Origin: Shewanella japonica
GTDB lineage: Bacteria; Pseudomonadota; Gammaproteobacteria; Enterobacterales; Shewanellaceae
Assembly (NCBI RefSeq): GCF_002075795.1
Contig: NZ_CP020472.1
Location: forward strand, 3,207,001-3,271,000
Length of the DNA stretch: 64,000 nt
Direction of reading: 5' to 3'
Below, piece by piece: positions 33,610-42,783 of this stretch. A program made the position numbers and the translations under genes. Position 1 is the first letter of the stretch. Every line of letters starts with the position of its first letter. The notes under the pieces were generated by a model. That model searched no databases, was not told the DNA's origin, and was given only the letters and a program-made list of their open reading frames with translations.

Positions 33610-33939
33610 GTCTTACATCCTCACTTTAGCAGGCGTTTGCTTTGTCGCTATTATGCGTTAAGTGGCGCAAAAAAGTTTGATCTATCTTTGCAATCAACAA
33701 AATAAATTGACGAATAATGATATTCAAAAGCCACTTGAATTAAATCACTCGGTTATTAACACGTGAAAAACGATTAAAAGGTTAAATAATCAACAAGTTA
33801 AAAACGCTGTAAATGATAACAAACATAAATCAGTAAAAGCGAAAGGTAAATTACTAATATACCCTCAGTTTTTGATTGTGATTGATAGTTAAGCTTTCTA
33901 CAATACTACCTTTCTCTAGCCTTTATTCACAGGTACAGC
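33610..33939. other. Divergent intergenic region
   Basis: 330 AT-rich bases between two divergent genes. Apart from the rightward promoter candidate at 33876-33904 I see no repeat, RNA or small gene. Confidence 0.5.
33876..33904 (+). promoter_or_regulatory. Candidate sigma-70 promoter for the S33 hydrolase
   Basis: TTGTGA (33876) and TACAAT (33899) with a 17-base spacer, 35 bp before the ATG at 33940. Confidence 0.45.
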
Positions 33940-35238
33940 ATGCAAATGGATAGCATACTTTCAGGTATTGTTTCAAAGAAACATTTTTTCTCGGTTCCCT
34001 TAAATTATCAACAACCTGAAGGCGAGAAAATTACTGTATTCGCCCGTGAAATTGTTAGCACTGAAAACCAGCATAAAGACTTACCTTATTTGGTTTATTT
34101 TCAAGGTGGGCCGGGCTTTGGTGCTGTAAGACCTGTTGAAAACAGCGGCTGGATTAAACGTGCATTGCAAGAGTTTCGTGTTATTTTACTCGATCAGCGT
34201 GGCACTGGCTTATCAACCTTATTAAATCATGTCACCCTGAGCCATTTATCCCCTGAAGCACAAGTTGAATATGTCAGCCAGTTTCGCGCCGACAATATTA
34301 TTCGGGATGCTGAAACGATTCGATTGCAGCTAACTAACAATACCCAATGGAGTATTTTAGGCCAAAGTTTTGGTGGTTTCTGTGTGCTGCAATATTTATC
34401 AGCGGCGCCAGATTCAATTAAAGAAGCCTATATTACTGGCGGCATTCCTTCATTAACGCGCCAAGCTGACGATGTCTACCAAGCCACTTATAAGCGAGTG
34501 ATTAAAAAGAACAATGATTTTTATCGCCGCTTCAGTGACGCTGCCAAACTGACTGGCGAATTAGCTGAATTTATTGAAAACAACAACGTTATATTAGCCA
34601 CGGGTGAGCAGTTAACGGTTGAGATGTTGCAGTTATTAGGCGTTAACCTTGGTATGGAACAAGGGCCTGAAGCAGTTTATTACTTGTTGGAACAAGCCTT
34701 AATCGACACCGCAAACGGTAAGCAAATTAACCCGTTATTCTTGCATCAATTTTGCCAATTGTTAGATTTTAACACCAATCCAATTTTTGCTTTAATGCAT
34801 GAATCAATCTATTGCCAGCAGTTCCATCAACGTGGCGCAAATTGGTCAGCACATCGTGTGCGAGAACAATTTCAGCAATTTAACTATCAAAAAGGTCAAC
34901 GATTACTCTTTACTGGTGAAATGATATATCCATGGATGTTTGAACAATTTAATCAGCTTAAGCCTCTTAAAGACTTAGCTAATGCTGTTGCAGCCAAATC
35001 TGATTGGACTAATTTATATGACGTCGATATTTTGATGCAAAATACGGTGCCGGTAGCTGCAGCTATTTATAGCGAAGATATGTACGTTGATATGAACTAC
35101 AGCCTTGAAACAGCGGCATTAGTCGATAACTTACAGTATTGGGTGACTTCGGAATATGAGCATAATGGGATCCGCATCGATGGCGAGCACATTCTAGATA
35201 AATTGATTTCATTAAATCGCTCTAAGAGCCTGAGATAA
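33940..35238 (+). CDS. Alpha/beta hydrolase, prolyl aminopeptidase (S33) type
   Basis: 432 residues, no signal peptide. FQGGPGFGAVRP is the S33 oxyanion loop (GGPG), LLDQRGTGLSTL is the conserved DQRGTG, and LGQSFGGFC is the nucleophile elbow with the catalytic Ser. VPVAAAIYSEDMYVDM probably carries the Asp and NGIRIDGEHILD the His. The usual activity is release of N-terminal proline from short peptides. A second ATG lies two codons in. Followed by a strong terminator. Confidence 0.9.
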   Translation: MQMDSILSGIVSKKHFFSVPLNYQQPEGEKITVFAREIVSTENQHKDLPYLVYFQGGPGFGAVRPVENSGWIKRALQEFRVILLDQRGTGLSTLLNHVTLSHLSPEAQVEYVSQFRADNIIRDAETIRLQLTNNTQWSILGQSFGGFCVLQYLSAAPDSIKEAYITGGIPSLTRQADDVYQATYKRVIKKNNDFYRRFSDAAKLTGELAEFIENNNVILATGEQLTVEMLQLLGVNLGMEQGPEAVYYLLEQALIDTANGKQINPLFLHQFCQLLDFNTNPIFALMHESIYCQQFHQRGANWSAHRVREQFQQFNYQKGQRLLFTGEMIYPWMFEQFNQLKPLKDLANAVAAKSDWTNLYDVDILMQNTVPVAAAIYSEDMYVDMNYSLETAALVDNLQYWVTSEYEHNGIRIDGEHILDKLISLNRSKSLR

Positions 35239-35359
35239 ATACTTTTAAGCTGAAAGCAGCGTCAGATCACACTATTGAGCGCTAAATTAATCTTCAGTTA
35301 AGTAAGTGCATCCATACTCAAACCTGTTCCGCCCTTTATGTTGTGAACTAGTGAATTTT

Positions 35360-35396
35360 ATGAGTAGGTTCTTAATGAGCTTACTCATTTTTTTTT
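35360..35396 (+). terminator. Terminator of the S33 hydrolase gene
   Basis: ATGAGTAGG-N11-CTTACTCAT, a 9-bp stem with one G-T pair, followed by nine T. About 120 bp past the stop. The sequence between holds no gene. Confidence 0.88.
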
Positions 35397-35477
35397 GCCT
35401 TCAATTTATTGAATTTAAAAATAAAGATTATAAAGCAATAGGTTGGATTAATTTTGCACTGTAAACACAAATAAAAA

Positions 35478-35506
35478 AGCCAAAGCAAACTCAGCTTGCT
35501 TTGGCT
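35478..35506 (-). terminator. Terminator of gene 35584-36081
   Basis: AGCCAAAGCAA-N7-TTGCTTTGGCT with six A to its left, the T-tract for leftward transcription. Confidence 0.88.
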
Positions 35507-35583
35507 AATCAGAAAATCCCTTATCTAGCTGTCATCAGTTATCAAAATAAACTGAGTTGATTTTATTTAAGCAGTATCGGTCT

Positions 35584-36081
35584 TTAAGCAGTGGTCTCTA
35601 ATTCGTTGTCACTCGGCTTATCACGCAATGAAAAGTATATTTTTGACACAATAAATTCAGCAATCAAAATACCAAAGACCAGAACAAAGAACGCAACCAA
35701 GCCATCAACAGGCCCCGTAAAGGTAATGGCATCACCAAATGCTAAGTTAATTGCTTCAAGCATGATTATTTTTGAAAAGAACAAAATCGCCCAAGTGCTT
35801 AAAGCGCGATAAACTTTTGGTGCAGTTCCTGGTATACTTTTAAAGTAATCAGCTAACTTATGTTCAAAAGCAATAGTGAGCTTAAGTAATAATTGCAGCA
35901 AAATAGCCACAAGTAATGAAATCGAAAATGATGACACGTTAATGTGTTGCCAAAACTCATCAAGTAGATTCAATACCGTTAAATCGACTAAAACGGCGAG
36001 AGTGTAACCCACGAAGTACCGTTGAGGACTATTAAAACCATGTAAGGGTCTTGCTAAAGTTGTTTGCTCTTCAGACATCAT
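35584..36081 (-). CDS. Membrane protein of unknown function
   Basis: 165 residues with about four hydrophobic segments (YFVGYTLAVLVDLTVLNLL, ISLLVAILLQLLLKLTI, LSTWAILFFSKIIMLEAINL, GLVAFFVLVFGILIAEFIV). A short hydrophilic N-terminus precedes the first. I do not recognise a family. A single-gene unit with its own terminator. ATG at 36081, or the next codon, follows a GA-rich stretch. Confidence 0.72.
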   Translation of the reverse strand: MMSEEQTTLARPLHGFNSPQRYFVGYTLAVLVDLTVLNLLDEFWQHINVSSFSISLLVAILLQLLLKLTIAFEHKLADYFKSIPGTAPKVYRALSTWAILFFSKIIMLEAINLAFGDAITFTGPVDGLVAFFVLVFGILIAEFIVSKIYFSLRDKPSDNELETTA

Positions 36082-36207
36082 AAACCTCTAATATTTAATC
36101 AAATAACACCACTTACATCATCCTAACAAGTTGACAACAATCTTCAATCTAAAATTCCGTTTATATTGGGCTATTTTGGTTTCTTTTTACTGCAAACTCG
36201 AAGATGA

Positions 36208-37194
36208 TTAGAATGCGCCAAAATAACTCTTCATGGCTTTTAGTCTTAAGGTTGCTGCGCCTAACATGTCAATCGGTCCAAGTAACGAAAAAGGTTTCTC
36301 AGTTGATATCCAAGCAGACCCTCGGGCGCCTATTGGAATTTCAATACCCTCTGGATCAGTAAACTCAATTAGCACTGTGCGGCCAATATTTTTAGCGTTA
36401 CTCACTAACTGCTGTGCTACGCCTTGCTCTTGGCTACTATGACTGCCTCGTGCTTCACCTGTTGCCAATGACACAGAATGGACTCGTCCTCTAAAAATAT
36501 GGCCTGGATACGCATCGACATAAAACTCTGTAAATTGACCTTGTTTGACTCTGCTCCATAGCTGATCTGGAATACGCATTTCTAAAATTTTTGTTTCAGT
36601 ATTCCACAGTTGGATGTTACCAACCCTTGACCCTGCAGCGGTATCAAGGCGGGTGACTGCACCATCAAATGGAGCTCTAATTTCAAGTTGGCTTGCTTCG
36701 AATTCCACTTGTTGTTTTTGAGCAACTAAAGACTCTCGATCAAATTTCAAAGCATTCAGTCTTGACTGATACTGGTCAATATCGCGCTTAGCAACTACGT
36801 GTTCAACTTGCGTTAATCTAGCTAAATCTTGCTCAGTTTGGCTGATTTCAGTATTTAAACTGTTAATTTCAGCCTCTATTTTGCGCAAGTTATTCGTTTC
36901 TTCATTGTTGACCAATGTATAAAGCAACTGACCTTTTTTAACCTTCTGATTATGCTGCACATAATATTGGTCAATCGACTCTGTAATTGGGCTTAACACT
37001 GCCGTTTGCGCCCGAACAACTGATGAGTCAGTTAAGTCGACTGGTGAATAAAAGCGATGCGCAAAAAACACAGCAAGGTTAATAAGTACACCTACCACTA
37101 CCATTGAAATGTAGTTAGCAGTGGTTTTTTTCACTAAACCGGTTTTTAATAATATCCAGCAAATTAAAATGTATGGGTAAAGTAATTCTTTCAT
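36208..37194 (-). CDS. HlyD family membrane fusion protein (YibH/YiaV-like)
   Basis: 328 residues from an ATG at 37194, which shares a base with the stop of the upstream gene (TAATG); a longer frame to 37269 overlaps that gene and is unlikely. Two N-terminal hydrophobic helices (LLYPYILICWILLKTGLV, YISMVVVGVLINLAVFFA) anchor it. A biotinyl-lipoyl half (YVQHNQKVKKGQLLYTL), an alpha-hairpin (about residues 95-160) and the second half (EIRAPFDGAVTRLD) follow. The two-gene layout recalls E. coli yibIH/yiaWV, where a DUF3302 protein precedes the HlyD-like one. No outer pore or pump gene is nearby. Confidence 0.87.
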   Translation of the reverse strand: MKELLYPYILICWILLKTGLVKKTTANYISMVVVGVLINLAVFFAHRFYSPVDLTDSSVVRAQTAVLSPITESIDQYYVQHNQKVKKGQLLYTLVNNEETNNLRKIEAEINSLNTEISQTEQDLARLTQVEHVVAKRDIDQYQSRLNALKFDRESLVAQKQQVEFEASQLEIRAPFDGAVTRLDTAAGSRVGNIQLWNTETKILEMRIPDQLWSRVKQGQFTEFYVDAYPGHIFRGRVHSVSLATGEARGSHSSQEQGVAQQLVSNAKNIGRTVLIEFTDPEGIEIPIGARGSAWISTEKPFSLLGPIDMLGAATLRLKAMKSYFGAF

Positions 37195-37646
37195 TATGCT
37201 TGTCTCGCTTTTATTACTGCAGAAATTTTCTTCCAATCTGTCACCACGATAAGGATGGCCGCTATCCATAACTCGTTATAAAAAAAGCCGATCGTACATA
37301 GCCAGAACACTAACTTGGCTTGCCCTGTATGCGCCGCATATTTTTTAGGCAGTGAGTGCAATTTCCAATACCCCCAAATCGCTAAGCAAATTGTCACTAT
37401 TAACATCATTGTTAATGCGCCAATAAAGACTTCAGTGTCTAAGAACTTGTCTTTAAGTGCTGATGTTGTTGTCCAGTAATCAGCTGGAATATCTTGATGA
37501 TGGACAGTAAAGCCACTGGCCAAAAATACCGAACCAAGAGCCACTGTGATTAATGCCAATAAGATAAAAAACTTAGCTTTATGACGAGCAAAAAAGCCGT
37601 TAGCTGACTGAGTGTTAGGATGCGTTGTAGTAACTGTATCTGTCAT
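37194..37646 (-). CDS. Inner membrane protein paired with the HlyD-like gene
   Basis: 150 residues with three hydrophobic segments (FFILLALITVALGSVFLAS, VFIGALTMMLIVTICLAIWGYW, LVFWLCTIGFFYNELWIAAILIV written in parts). The position before the HlyD-like gene and the final WIAAILIVVTDWKK recall DUF3302/YibI-type partners, but the match is by context more than sequence. The overlap of stop and start (TAATG) implies co-translation. Confidence 0.72.
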   Translation of the reverse strand: MTDTVTTTHPNTQSANGFFARHKAKFFILLALITVALGSVFLASGFTVHHQDIPADYWTTTSALKDKFLDTEVFIGALTMMLIVTICLAIWGYWKLHSLPKKYAAHTGQAKLVFWLCTIGFFYNELWIAAILIVVTDWKKISAVIKARQA

Positions 37647-37780
37647 AACCTGCCTTAACGTAATGTGAATGAATCATCGGGTATGGCAGAAATTATAGGG
37701 AGTGCTCGCGCGCTAAACTTACCATTATACGCCACGGTTTTTTACTTGATAAAATCGGTCGCAATACATTGGAGCAAAAA

Positions 37781-37807
37781 AAGCGCAATAGTAAGACTAT
37801 TGCGCTT
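37781..37807 (-). terminator. Terminator of the SPFH gene
   Basis: AAGCGCAATAGT-AAG-ACTATTGCGCTT, a 12-bp perfect stem, with a run of A on its left giving the T-tract for leftward transcription. Confidence 0.92.
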
Positions 37808-37846
37808 ATCGATTGTAGCTATTGGCTATTCAGGGCTGAACTGGAT

Positions 37847-38725
37847 TTAATTACTTTTAGTCTCACGAATATCCATAATAGGCATGACCCCCTCACCCAT
37901 CATGGTGCTAGGCAACTTACCATCCCATGCTTGGGCTTCTGTTAACTTCACAATTAGTGGATTGTTTTTAAGAGCTTTCGCCTTTGCTTCAATGGCTTGT
38001 GCTTCTGCTTTACCTCTTAACAGAATTGATTGCGCCTCAGCTTCGGCTATTTTTAAAATACCTTTTGCTTTAGCATCTGCGGTATTCACCGCACGTAATG
38101 CTTCTAGACGCTGTCTTTCAAGCTTATGCTCTTCAGCTGCAGCTAAGTTCTTCTCAGTTTGTTTAATCTCAATCGAGTTAATGTATTTTTGCGGAAGAAT
38201 AATATTCTCGATTTGAATGTTATCTACAACCACTGGGAAGTTTGCCATTTCTTCTGATAAACGACGCTCAATCCCTTGTATTGCACTGGCCCTATCTTGA
38301 ATTAACTGCTCAGCTTCAAACTGTGGGATCGTATCTTTGGTCGCAGAACGAAAACGAGGATCTAAAATACGCTGTTCAAATTGACTTAAGCCGCCATAAC
38401 TTTTAAACAAATCTAAAGCGGCTTCTTTATTGACAGTCCAGTTAACCGATACTTCGATGGTTACAGGCATTTGCTCTTTAGTGCTTGAAGCCATTTTTTC
38501 CGCATTTTTACGGGTTCTAACTTCAATGACTTCGACAGTTTCAATAAATGGGATTTTAAAATGTAATCCAGGGTTTTGTTGATCCATTGCTTCGCCAAAG
38601 CGTTTAACAACCCCTACATGCCCCTCGATAACGATGTAGTAAGAGTTAAAAACTGCAATGATTAGTAATAATAAAGGCAAGGCTTTAAATAACGAACCTG
38701 TGCTAAAAACATCCTTGATATTCAT
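37847..38725 (-). CDS. SPFH/prohibitin family membrane protein
   Basis: 292 residues. One N-terminal membrane helix (LPLLLLIIAVFNSYYIVIEG) is followed by the SPFH (band 7) domain, with GVVKRFGEAMDQQNPGLHF and IPFIETVEVIEVRTRK, and a coiled-coil C-terminal part rich in Ala and Glu (AKGILKIAEAEAQSILLRGK). Such proteins form large ring assemblies in the inner membrane and often guard membrane proteases, as HflC does. No protease gene is adjacent, so the partner is unknown. Confidence 0.9.
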   Translation of the reverse strand: MNIKDVFSTGSLFKALPLLLLIIAVFNSYYIVIEGHVGVVKRFGEAMDQQNPGLHFKIPFIETVEVIEVRTRKNAEKMASSTKEQMPVTIEVSVNWTVNKEAALDLFKSYGGLSQFEQRILDPRFRSATKDTIPQFEAEQLIQDRASAIQGIERRLSEEMANFPVVVDNIQIENIILPQKYINSIEIKQTEKNLAAAEEHKLERQRLEALRAVNTADAKAKGILKIAEAEAQSILLRGKAEAQAIEAKAKALKNNPLIVKLTEAQAWDGKLPSTMMGEGVMPIMDIRETKSN

Positions 38726-38929
38726 AAACTTCCTTTTGATTTAATGACGTAGTTAAATTAAAGGCGCTAGATTACCTAAAACAAACAAAATCGCAACATC
38801 AAATCAAAAAGAACCTTGTAAAGCATGTATTCGCAAGCACGTTACTCAGTGACAGTAAAGCTATTCGATCAACACTAAGCTAATCACTAGCCATACCTTT
38901 ATATTGCTTGGCTTACCCCATAAAACCAA

Positions 38930-40944
38930 TTAACTCGTTGCCTTCTTTGATGGCCTTTTCTTAGAGGCCGATTTTGCACCCGTTGTGGACTTGCGTTTAT
39001 AACCCGTTTTAGCGCCGCTTCGGCGTTTTTTGTAACCAGGACCTGTCACACCCGCTAAGGCATTAGGTAACTGATTAGCAGCTTGAGTAACCAATTCATT
39101 GAGCTGGGTAATTAAAGGAGACATAAATGCATCGTAACGTAATTGCTTTTGGCTAATGGCATCTAAACTACTTTCCCATAATGCGGTCATATCAGGTGTG
39201 GTCGCACTTTCTGGTAGTGAATGAACGAGTCCGACTCCGACTTGGGTTGCCACAATTGACTTCCCTTGACGCTGCAAATAACCTCGTTTAAATAATAATT
39301 CAATAATGCCTGCACGAGTCGCTTCAGTGCCGAGTCCATCGGTATCTTTAAGGATTTTTTTTACTTCGCTATTGCTCACAAAACGATTAATCCCTGTCAT
39401 GGCGCCAAGTAATGTCGCATCGGTAAAGTGCTTCGGTGGTTGGGTGGTTTTCTCAAGCAGCTGACCACGTTCGCAGTGTAATTGCTGACCATTTACGAGC
39501 GGAGGTAAGGTGCTGAGTTCCTCTTCATCTTTATGCCCACTTGGGCCATTTATATCACTCATGCTTGTTTTACTCGATTGGCTTGAAGCAAATAGTTGTT
39601 TCCACCCCATTGCAGTTTCTTGTTTCGCTTTAGTGGTAAAGAGTCCTCCAGCGATGGTCACTTCCACTTGGGTTTCATCATAAAGATAAGCTGGATAAAA
39701 CTGGGCTAAATATTGCCTCGCAATGTGCGAGTACAATTTCGCTTCTTTGCTCGATAAAGAGGTTAAATTAGCCATTTTTTCAGTGGGAATGATGGCATGG
39801 TGAGCGTCGACTTTTTTATCATCCCAAGCTTTAGATTTAAGCTTAGCATTTGGCGAATCAATTTTTGCAGTTAACGTCGCGTCATTACTGACAATTGCTT
39901 TTATCACCTGCGGTGCAAGGCCATGTTGTTCAGCAGGTAAATAACGACTATCTGAGCGAGGATAAGTAATCAGTTTATGGCGCTCGTATAAGCTTTGACA
40001 AGTATCTAAGACGTCTTTTGCGCTCATTCCGAAACGTTTAGCTGCATCAATTTGCAGTGACGATAAGCTATAGGGCAAAGGTGGATTTTGGCGTTTACTT
40101 TTTGCTTCAAGCTTAGTTACTTGTGCAGGCTGATCAGTAATTCGACCAACAACATTTTCAGCTAAGCCCTTTGCTAACACGCGACCTTCTTCATCCATAT
40201 ATGGCTGGCACGCTTCACTTGGCTTCCATTTAGCGGAGAATGATTCATTTTTGTCAGTTAATAAATGCGCAAGTACTTCATAAAAAGGTTTAGGGACAAA
40301 ATTGGCTATTTCCTCATCACGCCTCACAACTAAACCTAAAACCGGTGTTTGTACTCGGCCAACCGACAATACTCCTTGATAACCCACTTTTTGCCTTGAA
40401 TGGTATAGGCTCGTGTCATATTCATGCCATATAGCCAATCAGCACGACTGCGAGCTAATGCTGATGTTGAAAGCGGAACGAACTCTTTATTGCTGCGCAT
40501 TTGTCCTAGTGCTCTTTTGACAGCACTAGGGTTCAAGTCGCTAATCAGCAAACGTTGGGTTTGGGCAAGTTTATCGGCTTTTACACCCGCATGTGCTATC
40601 ACTTCATCAACCAGCAATTGTCCTTCTCTATCTGGATCGCCCGCATTAACAAGACTTGAGGCTTGTTTTATCAATTTTTTAAGGGTGGACAACTGCGAAC
40701 GCGTTTTAGATTTAGGCTTAAGCTTCCAACTGTCAGGCACAATTGGTAAATGTGCCAATTGCCAGGACTTGTAGGCTGGATCGTAAGCGTCTGGCTCAGC
40801 TTGCTCCAGCAAGTGCCCGACACACCAAGAAACATAGTTGCCATTAGCATCCATGATATAACCGTCGCCTTTTTTATGGGGCTTTGGCAATACATCGGCA
40901 ATAGCGCGACCTAAGCTGGGTTTCTCGGCAATATACAGGATCAT
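38930..40944 (-). pseudogene. topB: DNA topoisomerase III, split by a one-base frameshift
   Basis: The N-terminal part (40944 to 40336) holds the Toprim domain: [35 protein letters not shown] and the [15 protein letters not shown] motif. The C-terminal part (frame ending 38930) continues [20 protein letters not shown], with the active-site Tyr region KLITYPRSDSRYLP and a basic tail (KKRRSGAKTGYKRKS). A T run on the + strand (40388-40392) needs one more base to rejoin them. Together about 671 residues, close to the usual length. It decatenates DNA with RecQ. Read it as a sequencing error, a recent mutation, or possibly -1 slippage on C-AAA-AAG. A LexA box lies 64 bp upstream. Confidence 0.9.
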
Positions 40945-41007
40945 TCAATTCAAACCGTTTAAATCAGTTAAGCCTTTTAATGCAGGCTTTTTAATATCAT
41001 GCTGATA

Positions 41008-41023
41008 CTGTATATAATTACAG
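41008..41023. promoter_or_regulatory. LexA box upstream of topB
   Basis: CTGTATATAATTACAG, a perfect CTGT-N8-ACAG, 64-79 bp before the topB ATG. It places topB under SOS control. The divergent gene at 41377 is too far (over 350 bp) to be a clear target. Confidence 0.8.
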
Positions 41024-41300
41024 TGGGCAATTACAGTAATTATTTAAAGTTTTTTTACTTTATCCATAAAAAATTTAGTTTGGTAATCGTTGGCAATAAA
41101 TGACGCCTGCACGACAAAATATTACCTTCAAGCATGTTAACGAACTAGAATTGGCGAGTTTTACTGCTTTTTTTTGTAGTTTATTTTCATAACCGAAAAA
41201 TAAAGAATATAAAATCGCCCCAACTGCCATATAATTGACTTTTTATACCACCAAAAACAAACGTTTCATCTAAATTAAGATGATTAAAGCTGAAATAAAG

Positions 41301-41314
41301 TTGATCTGGATCAT
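41301..41314 (+). promoter_or_regulatory. FNR/EtrA-type site
   Basis: TTGATCTGGATCAT matches TTGAT-N4-ATCAA in 13 of 14 positions counting the free spacer. A -10-like TAGGTT at 41337-41342 puts the start site about 41.5 bp from its centre, the usual class II activator position. The gene start is 41377, and AGGAG lies just before it. Confidence 0.6.
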
Positions 41315-41376
41315 CATTGTTAATGAATTCTTGGGATAGGTTTAGTTATCGCAAATTTTGAGCTCAGGAGCCCGTT

Positions 41377-41559
41377 ATGGAATTGAAACAATGTGAGAAG
41401 TGTTACACAGACGTCTGCGTTAACGGGAAATGGTTTCATCATGATCATTTGACCACAAGTGCTTACATGTTAAATGGTGGCTCACCAGAAATGGTTGAAC
41501 TTGCAAAAATGCCAACCACTGAAACTGAGTTAATCGATATGCTGACCAGCACTTTCTAA
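41377..41559 (+). CDS. Small Cys/His-rich protein, probably anaerobically induced
   Basis: 60 residues with CEKCYTDVC and KWFHHDHL, a cluster of three Cys and three His within 25 residues that could bind a metal. The C-terminal half is helical (VELAKMPTTETELIDML). Strong Shine-Dalgarno (CTCAGGAGC) ahead of the ATG and a terminator after it make a complete small transcription unit. The FNR-type site suggests induction without oxygen. Family not recognised. Confidence 0.75.
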   Translation: MELKQCEKCYTDVCVNGKWFHHDHLTTSAYMLNGGSPEMVELAKMPTTETELIDMLTSTF

Positions 41560-41622
41560 GTAAAGTTTGCTGATTTTATACAGCTAAAAGTGGCAACAAA
41601 GCCCTATGAATTTTGATAAAAG

Positions 41623-41646
41623 AGCAGTGCTAACACTGCTTTTTTT
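41623..41646 (+). terminator. Terminator of the small Cys/His gene
   Basis: AGCAGTG-CTAA-CACTGCT followed by seven T. Confidence 0.92.
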
Positions 41647-41755
41647 TATGGCTGCTATTTAAGCCTATAACCAGAGTGTATTTTGGCTTTAGTGCTATTT
41701 TAAATGATAAATTAAGTGCTATGTCGTAAAGAACGATGTGCAGCCTATTTATCAC

Positions 41756-42088
41756 CTAATCTGCATTGTCTGCTAGTTGCTTCGCTTTCATAGTACGTAG
41801 CACTAAAATAACGATAGCAGTAACTGCTGGACTCAATATTGTCAGTGCAGTTTTGGTTGACCATACCGTTATCAGAGCATCGAGATCGTTATGGGATGTG
41901 TAATAATCAACAGGGAAATAGAAAATCAACAACCACAATGGTATCGAGCTTAAGACAATATGAAGCATGTACTTGCTGTTAACTTCTCGTTGCTTAGCTT
42001 TTTTATTGCACAGATGAATAACACCAATGGTGATAACAGAGAAAACCACTGCCACACCCCATAAAAGAAAAGCAATCACCATTCCCAT
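41756..42088 (-). CDS. Small membrane protein, unknown
   Basis: 110 residues with three hydrophobic segments (MGMVIAFLLWGVAVVFSVIT, YMLHIVLSSIPLWLLIFYF, TALTILSPAVTAIVILVLRT). Basic residues lie between the first two and at the end. No recognised motif. ATG at 42088. Between an FNR-linked small gene and a VOC-family gene, with no sign of joint function. Confidence 0.68.
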   Translation of the reverse strand: MGMVIAFLLWGVAVVFSVITIGVIHLCNKKAKQREVNSKYMLHIVLSSIPLWLLIFYFPVDYYTSHNDLDALITVWSTKTALTILSPAVTAIVILVLRTMKAKQLADNAD

Positions 42089-42161
42089 TCATTACCTCAA
42101 CAAACGATTAATTAAACTTCATCACTTCATTAAACTGGCTTATTCGACTTGCTTATTTTGT

Positions 42162-42566
42162 TTACTTATTCAACTCAAGTAAGTCCCATTTATTGCCGTA
42201 TAAATCCTGAAACACCACAACAGTGCCATATTCTTCTACCCTAGGTTCCTCATTGAATACCACTTCATTGGTCTGCATTAACTTATAGTCACGCCAAAAG
42301 TCGTTAGTTTGAAGAAACAAAAATACCCGACCTCCAGTTTGATTACCCACCGACTGCTTTTGAGTTTCATTGTTGGCTTGGGCTAATAACAATTTGGTGC
42401 CATTGCCATTTGGCGGTGACACTAACACCCAACGTTTTCCGCCACCCAAATCGGTATCTTCGACCAAGGTAAACTGTAGTTTTTGAGTATAAAAGGCAAT
42501 AGCGTCATCATAATCGTCAACGACTAATGCAATCATTCCGATTTGCTGTTTAGTAACAGTAGACAT
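42162..42566 (-). CDS. VOC superfamily protein (glyoxalase/bleomycin resistance type)
   Basis: 134 residues, two beta-alpha-beta-beta-beta modules: QIGMIALVVDDYDDAIAFYT at the start and GTVVVFQDLYGNKWDLLEL at the end, the latter typical of this family. Metal ligands are not certain: Glu in WDLLEL and Glu in FTLVED are candidates. Enzyme role open. Single gene. Confidence 0.88.
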   Translation of the reverse strand: MSTVTKQQIGMIALVVDDYDDAIAFYTQKLQFTLVEDTDLGGGKRWVLVSPPNGNGTKLLLAQANNETQKQSVGNQTGGRVFLFLQTNDFWRDYKLMQTNEVVFNEEPRVEEYGTVVVFQDLYGNKWDLLELNK

Positions 42567-42699
42567 GCAATAACCTTTTAATTGAATACGAAATTAGCAC
42601 TAAGATTGTAAGGGTTTAATTAGAAAAAATCTGATTTATTTTATTGATATAAAACAAGTTAAATTTTTAAAGGTAGGATTAAATTCAGCGAGAAGTAAA

Positions 42700-42730
42700 A
42701 ATAAGCCACTCATTAAGGTGTGGCTTATTT
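42700..42730 (-). terminator. Terminator of the signal peptidase gene
   Basis: AATAAGCCA-N12-TGGCTTATT, 54 bp past the stop of the gene at 42784, with A/T runs on both sides. Confidence 0.82.
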
Positions 42731-42783
42731 CGAATTCATTGGTCAGCAAATAGTAAAGTGCTTTAGTGACAATTTAGCCTCTT

